Assembly: GCA_007570785.1 (NCBI GenBank)
Contig: ML661885.1
Coordinates: forward strand, 37,087,771-37,151,770
Length of the DNA: 64,000 nt
Origin: Antilocapra americana
Taxonomy: Eukaryota > Chordata > Mammalia > Artiodactyla > Antilocapridae
Direction of reading: 5' to 3'
This document shows positions 25,801-37,160 of the stretch, in pieces. Position numbers and translations under genes: made by a program. Positions within the stretch are counted from its first letter, which is position 1, and every line of letters starts with the position of its first letter. The notes beneath the pieces were generated by a model that made no database searches, was not told the origin of the DNA, and saw nothing but the letters and a program-made list of their open reading frames with translations.

Positions 25801-25944
25801 GTGTAAGAATAGGAAACTATGCTGGGCACCCCTGGCCTGGGAGGTTTGAAAGGATGGGAGGTAGAAAGGAAAGATACAGTGGCAATTAGAACCAAGGGTG
25901 AGTTCTGGAGTTTAAAACCACCAGTTAAAACTGGGATTATTTTA

Positions 25945-26520
25945 TGAGTTGATTTGTTCTTATTGCTCCTGCCCCCACAACTAAATATCTTGAAATCCTA
26001 TCCTCTGCAACTCCAGAATGTGACCTTCTTTGGTAATCAAGTTAAAAGGAGGTTATTAGGGTGGGTCCTAATCAGATTTGACTGGTGTCCTTATAAAAGG
26101 GGAAATTTGAACACTGAGACACACAGAGAAGGAAAAGGATAGAAATATGGAGGATTAGAGGGAGTGATCTATGAGTGTACTCAGTTGTGAGTGATTCTGT
26201 GACACCATGGACTATAACCTGCCAGGCTCCTCCTTCCATGGGATTTTCAGGGCAAGAATACTGTTGTGGGTTGCCATTTCCTCCTCCAGGGAATCTTCCT
26301 GATCCAGGGACTGAACCTGAGCTTCCTGCAATGGCAGGCAGGTTCTTTACCACTGTGCCACCTGGGAATCCAATCTATGAGCTAAGGAATGCCAAAGATG
26401 GTCAGGAAACTACCAGAAGCTGGGAAAAACACAGAAGGATTCCCTTACAGCTTTCAGAGGGAGCATTAACTTGTTTTTTGTCCTCACAATTTAGATATTA
26501 TTTTTCGTAACATCAAGGTT
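25945..26520 (+). mobile_element. MLT1-type MaLR LTR interrupted by a SINE
   Basis: TTGAAATCCTATCCTCTGCA, GACTGGTGTCCTTATAAAAG, then after the SINE AGCTAAGGAATGCCAAAGAT and ACTACCAGAAGCTGG: the usual order of MLT1 motifs. Confidence 0.8.
26176..26372 (-). mobile_element. BovA2/Bov-tA SINE inside the MLT1 LTR
   Basis: Reverse SINE from TGTACTCAGTTGTGAGTGAT to GTGCCACCTGGGAATC, flanked by 9-base duplications ATCTATGAG at 26167-26175 and 26373-26381. Confidence 0.9.
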
Positions 26521-27013
26521 AGATTTTTCCAAATTTAGAATTTAAAAAAAAATTTTTACTTACCCTTTTTTCTTGTATCTCAGACCTATGAAAGATTCTT
26601 TCTTTCTCTCTTTATAGTATAGACTTAAGAAGTTCAATTAGTAAGGGTTTGGAGGTCAACTTCTTCAGGGTTTATCTAAAAATGTCTTTATTTTGCCCTT
26701 GTTCTTGAGAAGCAGTTGTGCGAAGTGCATCTATCTAGTTTGACAGCTGTCTTATCTCTGCAATTTGAAGATACTTTCTTACTATTTTCTAACTCCCACT
26801 GTTGCTGCTAAGTCAGCTGTGACTCTAATTACCACTTGTTTGTGACTATCTTTCCTTTCTCACCGTGGCTATCCTAAAGACATCATTGCAGTTTTGCTAT
26901 GATGTGTCTAAGTACCTTCTTTCGTCTACCTTCTTTTTAGTCATTCTGCTTGGAAGTCTTAGGAATTCCTAAATCTGAGGATTGTGTCTTTCATAGTATT
27001 TGGAAAATGACTT

Positions 27014-27029
27014 TCTCTCTCTCTCTCTC
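27014..27029. repeat. (TC)n microsatellite
   Basis: Eight TC units, within the L1-derived sequence. Confidence 0.8.
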
Positions 27030-27058
27030 CCTTTTAATGGGGGAGGAAATGTGCTAAT

Positions 27059-27722
27059 CCAAGCAAAAAACTAAGATTATGGCTTCCAGTCCCATCACTT
27101 GATGGAAAATAGATGGAGAAGAAATGGAAGCAGTGACAAACTTTATTTTCTTGGGCTCCAAAATCACTGCAGATGTGACTGCGGCCATGAGATTAAAAGA
27201 TGCTTGCTCCTTGGAAGACAAGGTTTGTCTATGACAAACCTAGGCAGCATGTTAAAAAACAGAGATATCACTTTGCCAGCAAAGGTCCATCTTCTCAAAG
27301 CTATGGTTTTTCCAGTAGTCATGTGTGGATGTGAGAGCTAAGCCATAAGCAAGACTGAAGAATTGATGCTTTCAAACTGTGGTGCTTGGGAAGACTCTTG
27401 AGAGTCTCTTGGACAGCAAGGAGATCCAACCAGTCAATCCTAAAGGAAATCAACCCTGAAAATTCATTGGAAGGACTGATGCTGAAGCTCCAATACTTTG
27501 GCTACCTGATGTGAAGAGCCAAATCATTGGAGAAGAGCCTGATGCTGGGAAAGATTGAAGGCAGGAGAAGGGGATGACAGAGGATGAAATGATTGGATGG
27601 CATCAGCACCTCAATATACATGAGTTTGCGCAAACTCTGGGACATAGTAATGGACAGGGAAGTCTGTTGTGCTGCAGTCCATGGGGTCACAGACTTGGAC
27701 ATAGCTGAGCAACTGAAAGACA
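27059..27722 (+). mobile_element. BovB 3' fragment with target-site duplication
   Basis: Starts in the RT C-terminal region (AAAACTAAGATTATGGCTTC) and ends CAACTGAAAGACA. The frame LTLPAKVHLLKAMVFPVVMC-like portion near 27280-27325 is recognisable but broken. The 12-base duplication AAATGTGCTAAT flanks it at 27047-27058 and 27723-27734. Inserted in an old L1. Confidence 0.92.
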
Positions 27723-28664
27723 AAATGTGCTAATAAATATTTTATTTTAAAACATGTTTAGGTTTATAGAAGCACATAGATAGTGTAAAGACAGAAAGTA
27801 GTACATATACCCCACACCCAATTTCCCCTATTATTAACATTTTACATTGGTGAGGTGCATTCTCATTTGCTTTAAAATTCTGCTTCTCATCAGTTCTTTT
27901 TGACCTCTTCTCCTATAACTCTCATTAGATGTATATTGGCGTTTTACTCTATCTTAAACGCTCTTGACAATTATTTCATAGTTTCTGTCTCTTTTGACAC
28001 CTGTCCTACCGTGTAATTTACTTAGACCTATCTTCCAGCTCACCAATTCTCTCTTCAGCTATGTCCATACTGCTGTTTAGCCCAGTGAGTAGTATTTTAT
28101 ATTTCATTTATAATAGTCTTTATTTCTATAAGTTCTATTTGGATATTTTTCAAATTTTATCTGAATATTATCACCGATTGTCTGCTCTCTTTATTAGTAT
28201 TTTTAACTCCTCCTTTGTTTCTTTAAACATATTGTATTCTACATTTGATAATCCAAATACTTGAAGTCTTTGTCATTTTGGTCTTTATTTTTAATACTGA
28301 TTTATTCATAAAATATTGCCTCATTTTCTGTTTTGTGATTTTTTTTTCCTTTGTAAAAATATGTATTTGCTACAACTCTATCAATGACAATTAAGGCCTG
28401 GGTTGAGAGTGAAACTAATGTTCTCTTATGCCAAATGGAGGGACCACAGACAATACTTGGGTTGGGAGAGGGGGTTACTTGTCCAGGTCTGAGACAGACA
28501 GTTATCCCTGCTGTCTTTCTCTGAGTGCCATGAAGTGTTTTGTTTTTCTAATTTCCTATTCCTCAGTGGGTGTAACTCTTTTAAAAACCTATAAATACCT
28601 GTGATGGCCTTTGATCTGCCTCCTCCCTTTGAATTTCATCCCTCTGAGCACTGATGTTCTAGAT

Positions 28665-28863
28665 CAGTGGTCCCCAACCTTTTTGGCTCCAGGAATTGGT
28701 TCCATGGAAGACAGTTTTTCCATGGATTGGGGGAGGTGGGGCAGGGGATGGTTTCTGGATGGTTCAAATGCATTACATTTATTGTGCACTTCATTTCTAT
28801 TATGATTACATTGGCTCCGCCTTGGATCATCAGGCATTAGAGCCTAGAGTCTGAGGACCCCTG
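28665..28863 (+). mobile_element. MER1-like hAT-Charlie element with terminal repeats and TSD
   Basis: Left end CAGTGGTCCCCAACC; right end reads CAGGGGTCCTCAGAC in reverse. 8-base flanks TTCTAGAT (28657-28664) and TTCTAGAC (28864-28871) agree at seven of eight positions, as expected for hAT insertions. Non-autonomous. Confidence 0.85.
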
Positions 28864-28871
28864 TTCTAGAC

Positions 28872-30360
28872 CAGTGCCCCTAGGGTTTTCTTGCTTCCCT
28901 ATTGTGCTGACGTGCCTTCCTGAATTCCTGCAGTTGTACCCGGCCACCACCACAATACTCTCTAAACCATACATAATGTATATACATTATATATATTATA
29001 AAACAGCCCCTAAAGTATATTATCATTTATATTGTATGTACCTATTTGAATAACATATAGCATATGTACATGTTTATGGATGAATACAATGGAGCGGTTA
29101 TTAATGTTATGCTGAAGAGGATACAGAATGAGAAGGAAAGAAGAGTGGACTTATTCATACTAGAACAGCAACAGCAAAATAAGAGAAACAATAATTTGCC
29201 CCATATGTTTATACTCATGAAGTAGAAACACAAGTGGGATACCTGTTTTAGCATTTGGCACGTTTTAAGGTAAATAAGAGAGAACTTTCATTAAGAATTC
29301 CAAACATGCCAGCAATAATTTTTGCATGTCCCAATTTTCACACAAGAGAGGGGAGAGAAAGGCTGGAAGGATGGCAGGGCAGTTTCTCCCCCTGCCCCCT
29401 AACCCCTGCCCCTCACCTCTCCTGACTTTGCCAGCATTTGAGCCCTGACAGGAAACTAAAAGAAAGGTGATGTTAACAACCTCAGGCACGTGACTTCCTA
29501 ACCCAGCACTTCTTAATCCACTTCTTAGCTTTGTTTCCAATCACACTTAGCAAAAGGTGCACGTTTACCTTTACAGCTCATTATCTGAGCTGCCATTGTT
29601 CCTGTTTCTCTCAAAGCTGGTCTCCAGTTCTCAGAATCTCTCTTCTCAACCTCCTAACAGTCCTTTCCACAGATACATAGGCGTATTTCTCTGGGTTCTC
29701 CCTCGGATCTGTGTGCCCAGGTGGCCAAGGCAACACATGCCTGTAGAATTGGCTGTCCCTGAAATGGGGTCAGATGATGAGAAAGAGAGTGTGTTCAGGC
29801 CTCTAGTGCCTGCGGAAACAATGGCATCCTATCTTCATGTGCAATTTGAAGTCAGCTTGCCTTTGAATGAGACAGGTCTGAAGCATCACTGGTACGGAAA
29901 TAAACTCTTTGTTTACTCCAAGCTCAAAGGAACACACATTCAGCTCATCTCTGTTGAGAAGACTGTATCCCTGTGACAATCAAAGAGGCTTGACTGTTGG
30001 CAATGATTAGGAGACTCTGTTATGGAGATGATGGTCCAGGACTTCTATCTTCCATTTGTGGCTTCTCAAAGTTAAAACCCTGGTGAACTTTTCCTTTTGT
30101 TTTTCTAGGTCATAAAGAGGAAACCTGGATTTTAGATGACTGCAAAAAGGTCAAATACCTCAAAAAAAAAATTTCTGAAAGATTTAAATCTGACAATGGT
30201 GTTATATTTTGTGAAATCATATTACAGAATGAATTTTGCTACGATGGAGACACAGACAGACTAACAGCAATAAAGCACAGGCTTACCTTGTAAGACAAAA
30301 AGATAAACCTTACAAGCCATTTGTAAACTTTTATAAATTCTGTTTATGTAATTTTTATTT
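28872..30360. other. Intergenic DNA, largely unique
   Basis: An AT-rich low-complexity patch at 28970-29040, then unique DNA. A 139-codon plus-strand frame (29557-29976) shows no recognisable domain and no splice or start context. Confidence 0.45.
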
Positions 30361-30364
30361 TACT

Positions 30365-31167
30365 TTAAAAAAATGTTTATTTATTTGGCTGCACTGGGTC
30401 TTGGTTATGGCACTTGGTTTGTTGTTGGCCAAAGTCTTGGCTTTCTCTGCCCACTGAAGCTGAATAAAAAGTACGGAGACAGAGTTTGGAGGAAGTAGAA
30501 AGGTGGCTTTAATTCTCAGTCAGTCGAGAGGGGAACATAATAGACTCCTGCCTCTAGATGTGTGCCCCCGCCTCCAGGAGGAGTCTAGGGACTTACGTAA
30601 CATAAGGGCTTGTGGTCAGGAGTCTATGACGAGGAGCAAAGGTGTTAGAATTTTGATTTCTTCTTCTAGGATTGTGTCAAAGACAGTAATAGGCTGGCGT
30701 CAGTAACCCAGTAACTGGGTCTGGCAGTTTGGTGGCTCTGTGGTCTTCTTTCTGATGTGTAACTACTAACTATGAGAGGAAGGGTGTTGCAAGGGTAAAC
30801 ACCAGATAGAGGATGTGTTTAGCACAGAGTCAAAGGAAAAGAGGTTTCAAGTGTAACTCCTGCAGAGTTAAGCAATAGAAAAGCAAACTTAGTTACCTAC
30901 ATGTAAGGCGCAGTTAAAAGCAAAAATAGTAGAAATGTTCAGGCCTGCTTCTTATTCTCTTTATCTTTGTTCTCAGGAAAACGAAAGAAAAAAAAAAAAA
31001 CCTCATTCCATTTTTTTCTTTTTCACTGTTCAATCCTCCTGCATTGTGGGGGTTCTTCTTAGTTGTGGCTCATGGAATCTATTAGTAGTTCCCTGCTCAG
31101 GGATTGAACCCAGGCTTCCTGCATTGGGAACACGGACTCTTTGCCTCTGGATCACCAGGGAAGTCCC
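30365..31167 (-). mobile_element. CHR-type SINE split by an LTR-like insertion
   Basis: The SINE tail and body (TTTATTTGGCTGCACTGGGT, 30375-30415) is continued by TCTTAGTTGTGGCTCATGGA and the reverse tRNA head GGATCACCAGGGAAGTCCC, ending at 31167. Confidence 0.75.
30416..30985 (-). mobile_element. LTR-like insertion inside the CHR SINE
   Basis: About 570 unrelated bases interrupt the SINE. On the minus strand it can be read from TGAGAACAAAGATAAAGAG to GGCCAACAACA, with a U5-like TTTTTATTCAGC close to the end. Probable ruminant solo LTR; edges are not certain because no duplication was found. Confidence 0.5.
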
Positions 31168-31189
31168 TATGTCATTTTAAATCTTTTTT

Positions 31190-31560
31190 TTTTAGGTTAC
31201 CTTTTTAAAAATTTATCTTTCTTAATGATTTCCATCTATTTGGATAATATTTTCCAACTTGGTGACTTTTTATTTTTAAAATCTTTTTTTTTTTTTTTAC
31301 TAGAGAGGTTTTTAATTTTATAAGCTCAAATCTGTCTATCTTTTTCTTTATGCCTTCAGAGTTTTTTCATTTTGGTTTTTCTTGTTTAGAAAGGCCTTTC
31401 TTATCTCAGGGTTATAAAGAGATACTCTAATTGTCTAGGTTTTCTTTTTGTACCTTGATCTTTACCCCATCTGGAATTTATTTTTGTGTATAGTGTAAGG
31501 ATCCAACTTAATTTTTTTCCCTTTATGAATATCCCTCATTGTTCCTTACTGGCCTATTTG
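31190..31560 (-). mobile_element. Old L1 ORF2 fragment
   Basis: CCCCATCTGGAATTTATTTT and AGTGTAAGGATCCAACTTAA are typical antisense L1M motifs. Confidence 0.65.
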
Positions 31561-31909
31561 GCTGCCTTGAAAAGGTAAGCCTGGGAATGATCAGCCTATA
31601 GGTCAGCAGCAAGAATTTGTTCTGTCCTTACTGCATAAGTGGTGGGGTTATTTTCAAGTAGAAAAAGTGCAGGTGAAACCAACCATGGATACTTAGTTGT
31701 AACAAACATGAATAACTTGCTGATTTTCTTCCAAAAGATACTCTGACTATAGGACTCTACTGCGTCAAATTCATTTCCTTTCAGTTTTTAAAGGAATCAT
31801 TATACATTTGCTTTATACCCTGAACATTGGGAATGATCATACAAAATAACAGCCCCTCTTCTCAAAATGCTTAGTCTTATGGAAAAATCAATTGTATATC
31901 AATATCTGA

Positions 31910-32013
31910 ACTATGATGTGAAGAGCTGACTCATGGGAAAGCACCCGCTGCAGTCCATGGGGTCGCAAAGAGTCGGACACGACTGAGCAACTGAACTGAC
32001 CTGAATTGAAACC
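31910..32013 (+). mobile_element. Short BovB 3' tail
   Basis: GATGTGAAGAGCTGACTCAT is joined directly to GCTGCAGTCCATGGGGTCGC and GACACGACTGAGCAACTGAA. The middle of the BovB 3' end has been deleted. Confidence 0.8.
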
Positions 32014-33003
32014 CTTGAAACCAATTTTCACTGTTCTCACTTGTTAGTTCAGATTGTCTGGGAGGGACTGAAAAGCTGCGAACATGATGTTGATCTCTCT
32101 CAATCATCAAATACTCCCAGAGCTCTGTAGCTTTTCAGACCCGTGGAAATAAATTCTCTGGGAGCAACTTCCCCACTGACTCTCCTCTCTGCAGGAATGA
32201 CCAGCCAAGCATGAGGCTCACGCAGGACTCCATCTGTCACAGGGCATTAGCGCTGTGAGTACACACCGTGCTCACCAAGCAGAAGATACAAAACACCCTC
32301 GGCTGTCTCGGCACAAGCCCGAGCCTGACCTCTCCTCTCAGAGCCAGTTCTAGTGTCAGTCACCCAACAGCAGCAGGCTTTCTGCCCAAGCACAGCTGGC
32401 CCTGAAGATGCTGACCCTACATATCAGCTCTGAGGGGAGCAAGAAAAAGATGCTGAAGACAACAGAATGGACCTCATGCCCTAGGTCAGAGCCCCCTGAA
32501 TTTGCCCAGGACATTTCCTGGACAGTAAGACCCTGGAACAGGAACAGCGTAGCTGTGGTCTAAGCTGGGAGAATACAGGCCCATGCAGACCAAGCGGCAT
32601 CGTTCTCTGCTAATAAGTACCCTGCGCTCAGCCTGTTGGAGCAGGAAGGTGGAAAACTGGACATCCTCCTTGCCTTAATCCAGATCGTAACGGCCTCGAA
32701 GGCTGCTCTCCTAAGAGCACTGGGGCTGGTCATACTGTTCAGCTGTATCGTTTAAGCTTCTCTTAAAAAGACAAACAAACAAAAAACCCAAAGCAGGCCC
32801 AGTAAAATCTGCCCTCTGCCCATGGTCACATGCGAGAAAGATGGACTTTATACAAATATTTGACCTTCATTTGCTAGAGATATTTCTATGCAAACACACA
32901 CACACACACACATGCGCACATAGCCAGCTACTTAAAATGTTTCTTCTAATACCTATTTTTTATGAGAAAAAATAATCTCAGCTTCAGAGATTTTTTTTTT
33001 CAA
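32014..33003. other. Intergenic DNA with one unresolved block
   Basis: 32085-32750 is a moderately GC-rich block with no named family. It could be a diverged LTR or unique DNA. The rest is simple A-rich and CA sequence. Confidence 0.4.
32894..32912. repeat. (CA)n microsatellite
   Basis: About nine CA units. Confidence 0.85.
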
Positions 33004-33216
33004 TAGTTGTTTATTTATTTATTTGGTTGAGTCTGATCTTAGTTGTGGCACACAGGATCTTCCCTGCATCCTGTGGGACCTTTCGTTGTGTAGCATGGAC
33101 TCTCCAGCTGTGGCACATGGACTTAGTTGCATGTGGAACTTAGTTCCCTGATCAGGGGTTGAACCCATGTCTCCTGCAAGTTGGATTCTTAACTACTGGG
33201 CCATCAGGGAAGCCCC
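33004..33216 (-). mobile_element. CHR-type SINE, near full length
   Basis: TTATTTATTTGGTTGAGTCT, TCCCTGATCAGGGGTTGAAC and the reverse head GGGCCATCAGGGAAGCCCC. Confidence 0.88.
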
Positions 33217-33290
33217 TCTTTCAGAGATTCTGCCTGCCACAGAACCCTCTGGCTCCAAGTCTTTCCTTGACTGATGCTTCTTGTCCTTTA

Positions 33291-33421
33291 GGGCTTCCCT
33301 GGTGGCTCAGATGGTAAAGAATGTACCTGCAATGTGGGTGACCCGAGTTTAATCCCTGGGTTAGGAAGATGGCCTGGAGAAGGGCATGGCAACCCATTCC
33401 AGAATTCTTGCCTGGAAAATT
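33291..33421 (+). mobile_element. Bov-tA SINE, truncated at its 3' side
   Basis: GGGCTTCCCTGGTGGCTCAG to AGAATTCTTGCCTGGAAAA. The final BovA unit is missing. Confidence 0.9.
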
Positions 33422-33609
33422 CAGCTTACACATCGCCCCCTTCTGAGAGTCTTTTCCTATCTAGTCTAGGACATACCCTTCAGCCCAGGCTCCCCACCTA
33501 CCCTGTGACTTCCTTTTTGGAGGAAAGGAAGAACTAGAAGTAATTTATTTCATTTTATCAGAACTAAATATAATTGGAAGTTATCTCTTTCACTCATTCA
33601 TTCCTCTGC

Positions 33610-33755
33610 TCAGTTGTTTATCGGACGCCTGCCTCCACTAGAAGATAAGCTTCGTGGAAACAGAAAACTTATCTTGCTCACTCTCTCCCCAGCTCCTAAA
33701 ACAGTGTTTGGCAAGAGTAAACGTTCAATAAACATTTGCTGAATGAACAGATGAA
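33610..33755 (+). mobile_element. L2 3' end
   Basis: CTAGAAGATAAGCTTCGTGG, TCCCCAGCTCCTAAAACAGT and AACATTTGCTGAATGAAC are standard L2 3' motifs. Confidence 0.82.
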
Positions 33756-34031
33756 AACCTGTCAGACTCCATTTAGCAAAGCTGCTTTGATTTTGCTGCT
33801 ACCTCAAGCGAACATCTTATTTCCCTTCCTTTTTTTTTTTCCCCCATAGTCTGATGCTCTGTCTCCACTTTTGATGACTTCTTCCTCAGCCTGGCTTCAT
33901 ATCTGGCCCTCCGTAAAGCAGATCTCTTGAAGGTCACCTGTATCTCCTTCATGGTCAGACTCAGCAGCTTTTCATTGGCCTCCGCTTATTTGACTAACCT
34001 TCAGATTTGGCAGCGAGGACATTTCTTGCGA

Positions 34032-34254
34032 GGGTTTCCCAGATGGCTCAGTGGGTAATGTATCTGTCTGCAATGCAGGAGATGCAGGCAGACTGAGTTC
34101 GATCCCCTGGTCGGGAAGATCCCCTGGAGGAGGACATGGCAACCCGCTCCAGCCCTCTTGCCTGGAGAATCCCATGGACAGAGGAGCCTGGTGGGCTACA
34201 GTCCATGGGGTCGCACAGAGTTGGACACAAGTGACTGAGCATGCACACACACCC
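34032..34254 (+). mobile_element. Bov-tA SINE
   Basis: GGGTTTCCCAGATGGCTCAG to GGGTCGCACAGAGTTGGACA. Flanks TTCTTGCGA (34023-34031) and TTCTTGTGA (34255-34263) form a 9-base duplication with one change. Confidence 0.92.
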
Positions 34255-34599
34255 TTCTTGTGATGCTTCTCATGAGTGTAGCCCTAGTAAACTGAGCCCT
34301 TGCTCGTCTCTGTTTTTATTTTGCCTGCTATGTATCTGTTCTTCCCGTGTGCTCCTTTACCTTCTGTCCTCACGGCCTTGTTCCCACTCTCTTTCCTCTT
34401 TACATCGTAGGTGGCATCTACTACTGTCTTCATCACAGGTCTCAGTCGTGGATAACACATACGGGAGTCAGAAGGGCAGTTCACAGATGGCGTTTCTTTT
34501 ACTCTAGCACATGCATGGTTGTTTTTCTGCATTCTCCTGATCCCAAGGATGATGATGTGACTCGCTTTTGCTGATGAAATGTGAAGGAGAGAGAAAGGC

Positions 34600-34862
34600 G
34601 TGTGTCACTTCCAGGCAGCAGTGTTAAGAACTGGCTCCTGATTGTCCAGGTTTCCCTTGCCCAGTCTCTGTGACAGCTGAGAACACCCTAAAATGAAGCT
34701 ACCATGAAACTACATCCCTGCGTAATTCGGGTGAACAGAGCCTCCCTGCTGAATTGCAGTGGCATGGAGTGTGAGTTATAAATAAGCACTGTTGTTTCAA
34801 GTCACTGGGGTTTTTAGTGCTGCTTCTTATAGCAACATAACCTGGCCTATCCTGACTAATAC
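34600..34862 (+). mobile_element. MaLR-type LTR 3' part
   Basis: GCACTGTTGTTTCAAGTCAC followed by GCAACATAACCTGGCCTATC and the end CTGACTAATACA match the last quarter of a MaLR-type LTR. Confidence 0.65.
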
Positions 34863-35269
34863 AACAACTCAGTCTGACTTTTTAAGGAAGCTCAGTGCCC
34901 ACTTCTCCAACTGCCTTCAAGATTTCTACCTGCTTTACTTAGAGAAGTATAAACCTAAAATATCTATATTTATGTTTATCATTTTCTTCCCCAACTCTGA
35001 ACATCCTTTTCCCCTGATTTTTATTTCTTGGCTAATAGCACTAATACACTTCTCAAAACTTTAACTTATACAGTCAGTTACCACACATCCTCCATCTTTT
35101 ATTTACACCCTGCTGAGTTGTTCCGTTGGTCCCTCCCGGGTCTTAACCTTGGCTTTTACACTGCAGGGTCCACCCTAGACAGGTACACTACTCGATCAAT
35201 CCTAGACTAGTACACCTCTTGAGTTGTCTCACTGTTTCCATTCTGTTTACTTTATAATCAACTCTAAAG

Positions 35270-35790
35270 TAAATATCCAGATTGGATTATTCTTTTGTTC
35301 AAAAACTTCAATGTGCCACCATTGTCTCCTGAATCAATTCTCAGTCCTTGGTCTAGCATTTAGACCCTGTCTTTCTCACCTCTAATCTGCTCTCTGACTG
35401 CTCCTTTGCATGGGTCTTACATTCGCAATAAACCACTTAACTCACTATAAATGAAATATACTCTGAGCTAGTTTGCCTCTGATACACTTAGAATTAATTC
35501 CCTGTCCTTGCTTTTCTTTCCACATGCCTGTTGAAACCCAAGTCCACCTTCAAAATCCTGCTGAGATGCCATTTTCATCATAGAACCTTCTCTGATCATT
35601 CCAGCTAACAGTGACCCCACTCTCTTCTGAGCCCTCAGGTACTTGCTTTGCTCAACTTCTTACTGACACAGTAATTTCTGCAGGATTCTCATCTCTCCTA
35701 TAGTAACCTTTCCTCTTTGAACTCACATATCCTGGACACCTTTGACTTCCCCACGGAGCACAGTTCCTAACTTTTATTGTTCTTCCATAA
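35270..35790 (+). mobile_element. L2 fragment
   Basis: AAAAACTTCAATGTGCCACC, then TCCTGCTGAGATGCCATTTT, GAACCTTCTCTGATCATTCC follow the L2 ORF2/3' UTR order. Confidence 0.7.
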
Positions 35791-36423
35791 ACACTAGTTG
35801 AGTGAAGAAGCTCCAGGACATGACCTCAATTCGCAGAAAAGTTGTGTGACTAAGCGAAGTGAATGCCTGTGGGAATTTAACAATTTGACAGAATGGAGAG
35901 TTGTATCAAGTCTAAGCAATAATCAGTGTTATTACTGTTGTCTTTTTGGGTCTACATCTAATACAAAAAGGGGCCATCACTGGGCTATGAAATTTTATTT
36001 GATGTGAATTAGAGAAGTTTTGCTGGTGGTAATGACCACCTAAATATTAGCAACATCTGTGGCTCACCATCATTAGCTTTTCCCAGTGTGGTTTATTAAA
36101 GAAATACTGTCAGATCCCAACTGCATACTTAAGGCCATTTATTTATAGCACAGCAAGTACTGGAGAAGTAACTGGAAACCCTCAAATCTCCCTCCTGTCA
36201 CTTGTTTACAGGAATAAAAAAAATCTTATTACTGAAATGACTCCTTTATAACCTTCTCCTTGCTCTTGGATATCAGCTTTTCACCATACCCATCTAACCC
36301 TGGGAGTATGGGTGGCATACATTGTTAAGTAATGAGTGACCCCAGAGCCCGTGACTCTCTAAAGGTGAGAAACACAAATGCAGACAACCATGGACATGAA
36401 CTTGCTTTGCGAACTCTCCACAT

Positions 36424-36609
36424 CAGTGGCTCTTTAAAGTGCAGTCCCCAGACTAGTAGCACCAGCAGCACCTGGATCCTTGTTGGAAATGCAGATTCTG
36501 GAGCCCATTCTCAGACCTACCAAGTCAGGAACTCTGGCAATGGAGTCTAGGCATTTGTATTTTAACAAAGTCTTCCTGTTAGATGGACACTCAAGTTTGA
36601 GAACCACTG
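36424..36609. mobile_element. MER5A-like hAT-Charlie element
   Basis: A 186-base element (MER5A is about 189). Termini CAGTGGCTCT and, in reverse at the right end, CAGTGGTTCT; internal GCAGATTCTGGAGCCCATTC is typical. The 8-base flanks agree at only five positions, as expected with age. Confidence 0.8.
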
Positions 36610-36869
36610 CTCTATACCGTGTGTTAAGATCTGAAGTCAAGAGAACTGAGTAAAGTTTATTACTAGCGGGGTAAAAGATGTCTCTGGGTTTTAGATTGTT
36701 CATCTGTTCTCAATCTATTAGGCCTATTGCTGCACTGCCACAGTGTGTGTATGTGTGTGCTTAATGACAGTATTAGGGTGAACATTTCTGATGAAAATAC
36801 TGATGTCACAGCTTAACAGATATTCTGAATTGTACATTATGCCACAGTTTTAGCTTATCTCTTGGGTTA

Positions 36870-37148
36870 TTGCTGCCCCTGCTGCAAAGTCGCTTCAGTC
36901 GTGTCCGACTCTGTGCGACCCCATAGATGGCAGCCCACCAGGCTCCCCCGTCCCTGGGATTCTCCAGGCAAGAGCACTGGAGTGGGTTGCCATTTCCCTC
37001 TCCAGTGCATGAAAGTGAAAAGCGAAAGTGAAGTTGCTCAACCGTGTCTGACTCTTCGCAACCCCATGGACTGCAGCCTACCAGGCTCCTCCGTCCATGG
37101 GATTTTCCAGGCAAGAGTTCTGGAGTGGGGTGCCATTGCCTTCTCCGG
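36870..37148 (-). mobile_element. BovA2 SINE, two tandem units
   Basis: Two BovA monomers (CGTGTCCGACTCTGTGCGAC and CGTGTCTGACTCTTCGCAAC), joined by AAAGTGAAAAGCGAAAGTGA. The perfect 12-base duplication TCTCTTGGGTTA lies at 36858-36869 and 37149-37160, suggesting a fairly recent insertion. Confidence 0.94.
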
Positions 37149-37160
37149 TCTCTTGGGTTA

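Larger units (their letters stand above)
26560..28380 (-). mobile_element. Old L1 fragment interrupted by BovB
   Basis: AAAAATGTCTTTATTTTGCC, TGCTATGATGTGTCTAAGTA and ATAAGTTCTATTTGGATATT are antisense L1 motifs. A 3' UTR-like segment lies at 27740-27850. The BovB at 27059-27722 sits inside. Outer limits are approximate. Confidence 0.65.

Noticed and set aside
29557..29976. 139-codon plus-strand open frame
   Set aside because: No recognisable family, no promoter or splice context; chance frame in unique DNA is the simplest reading.
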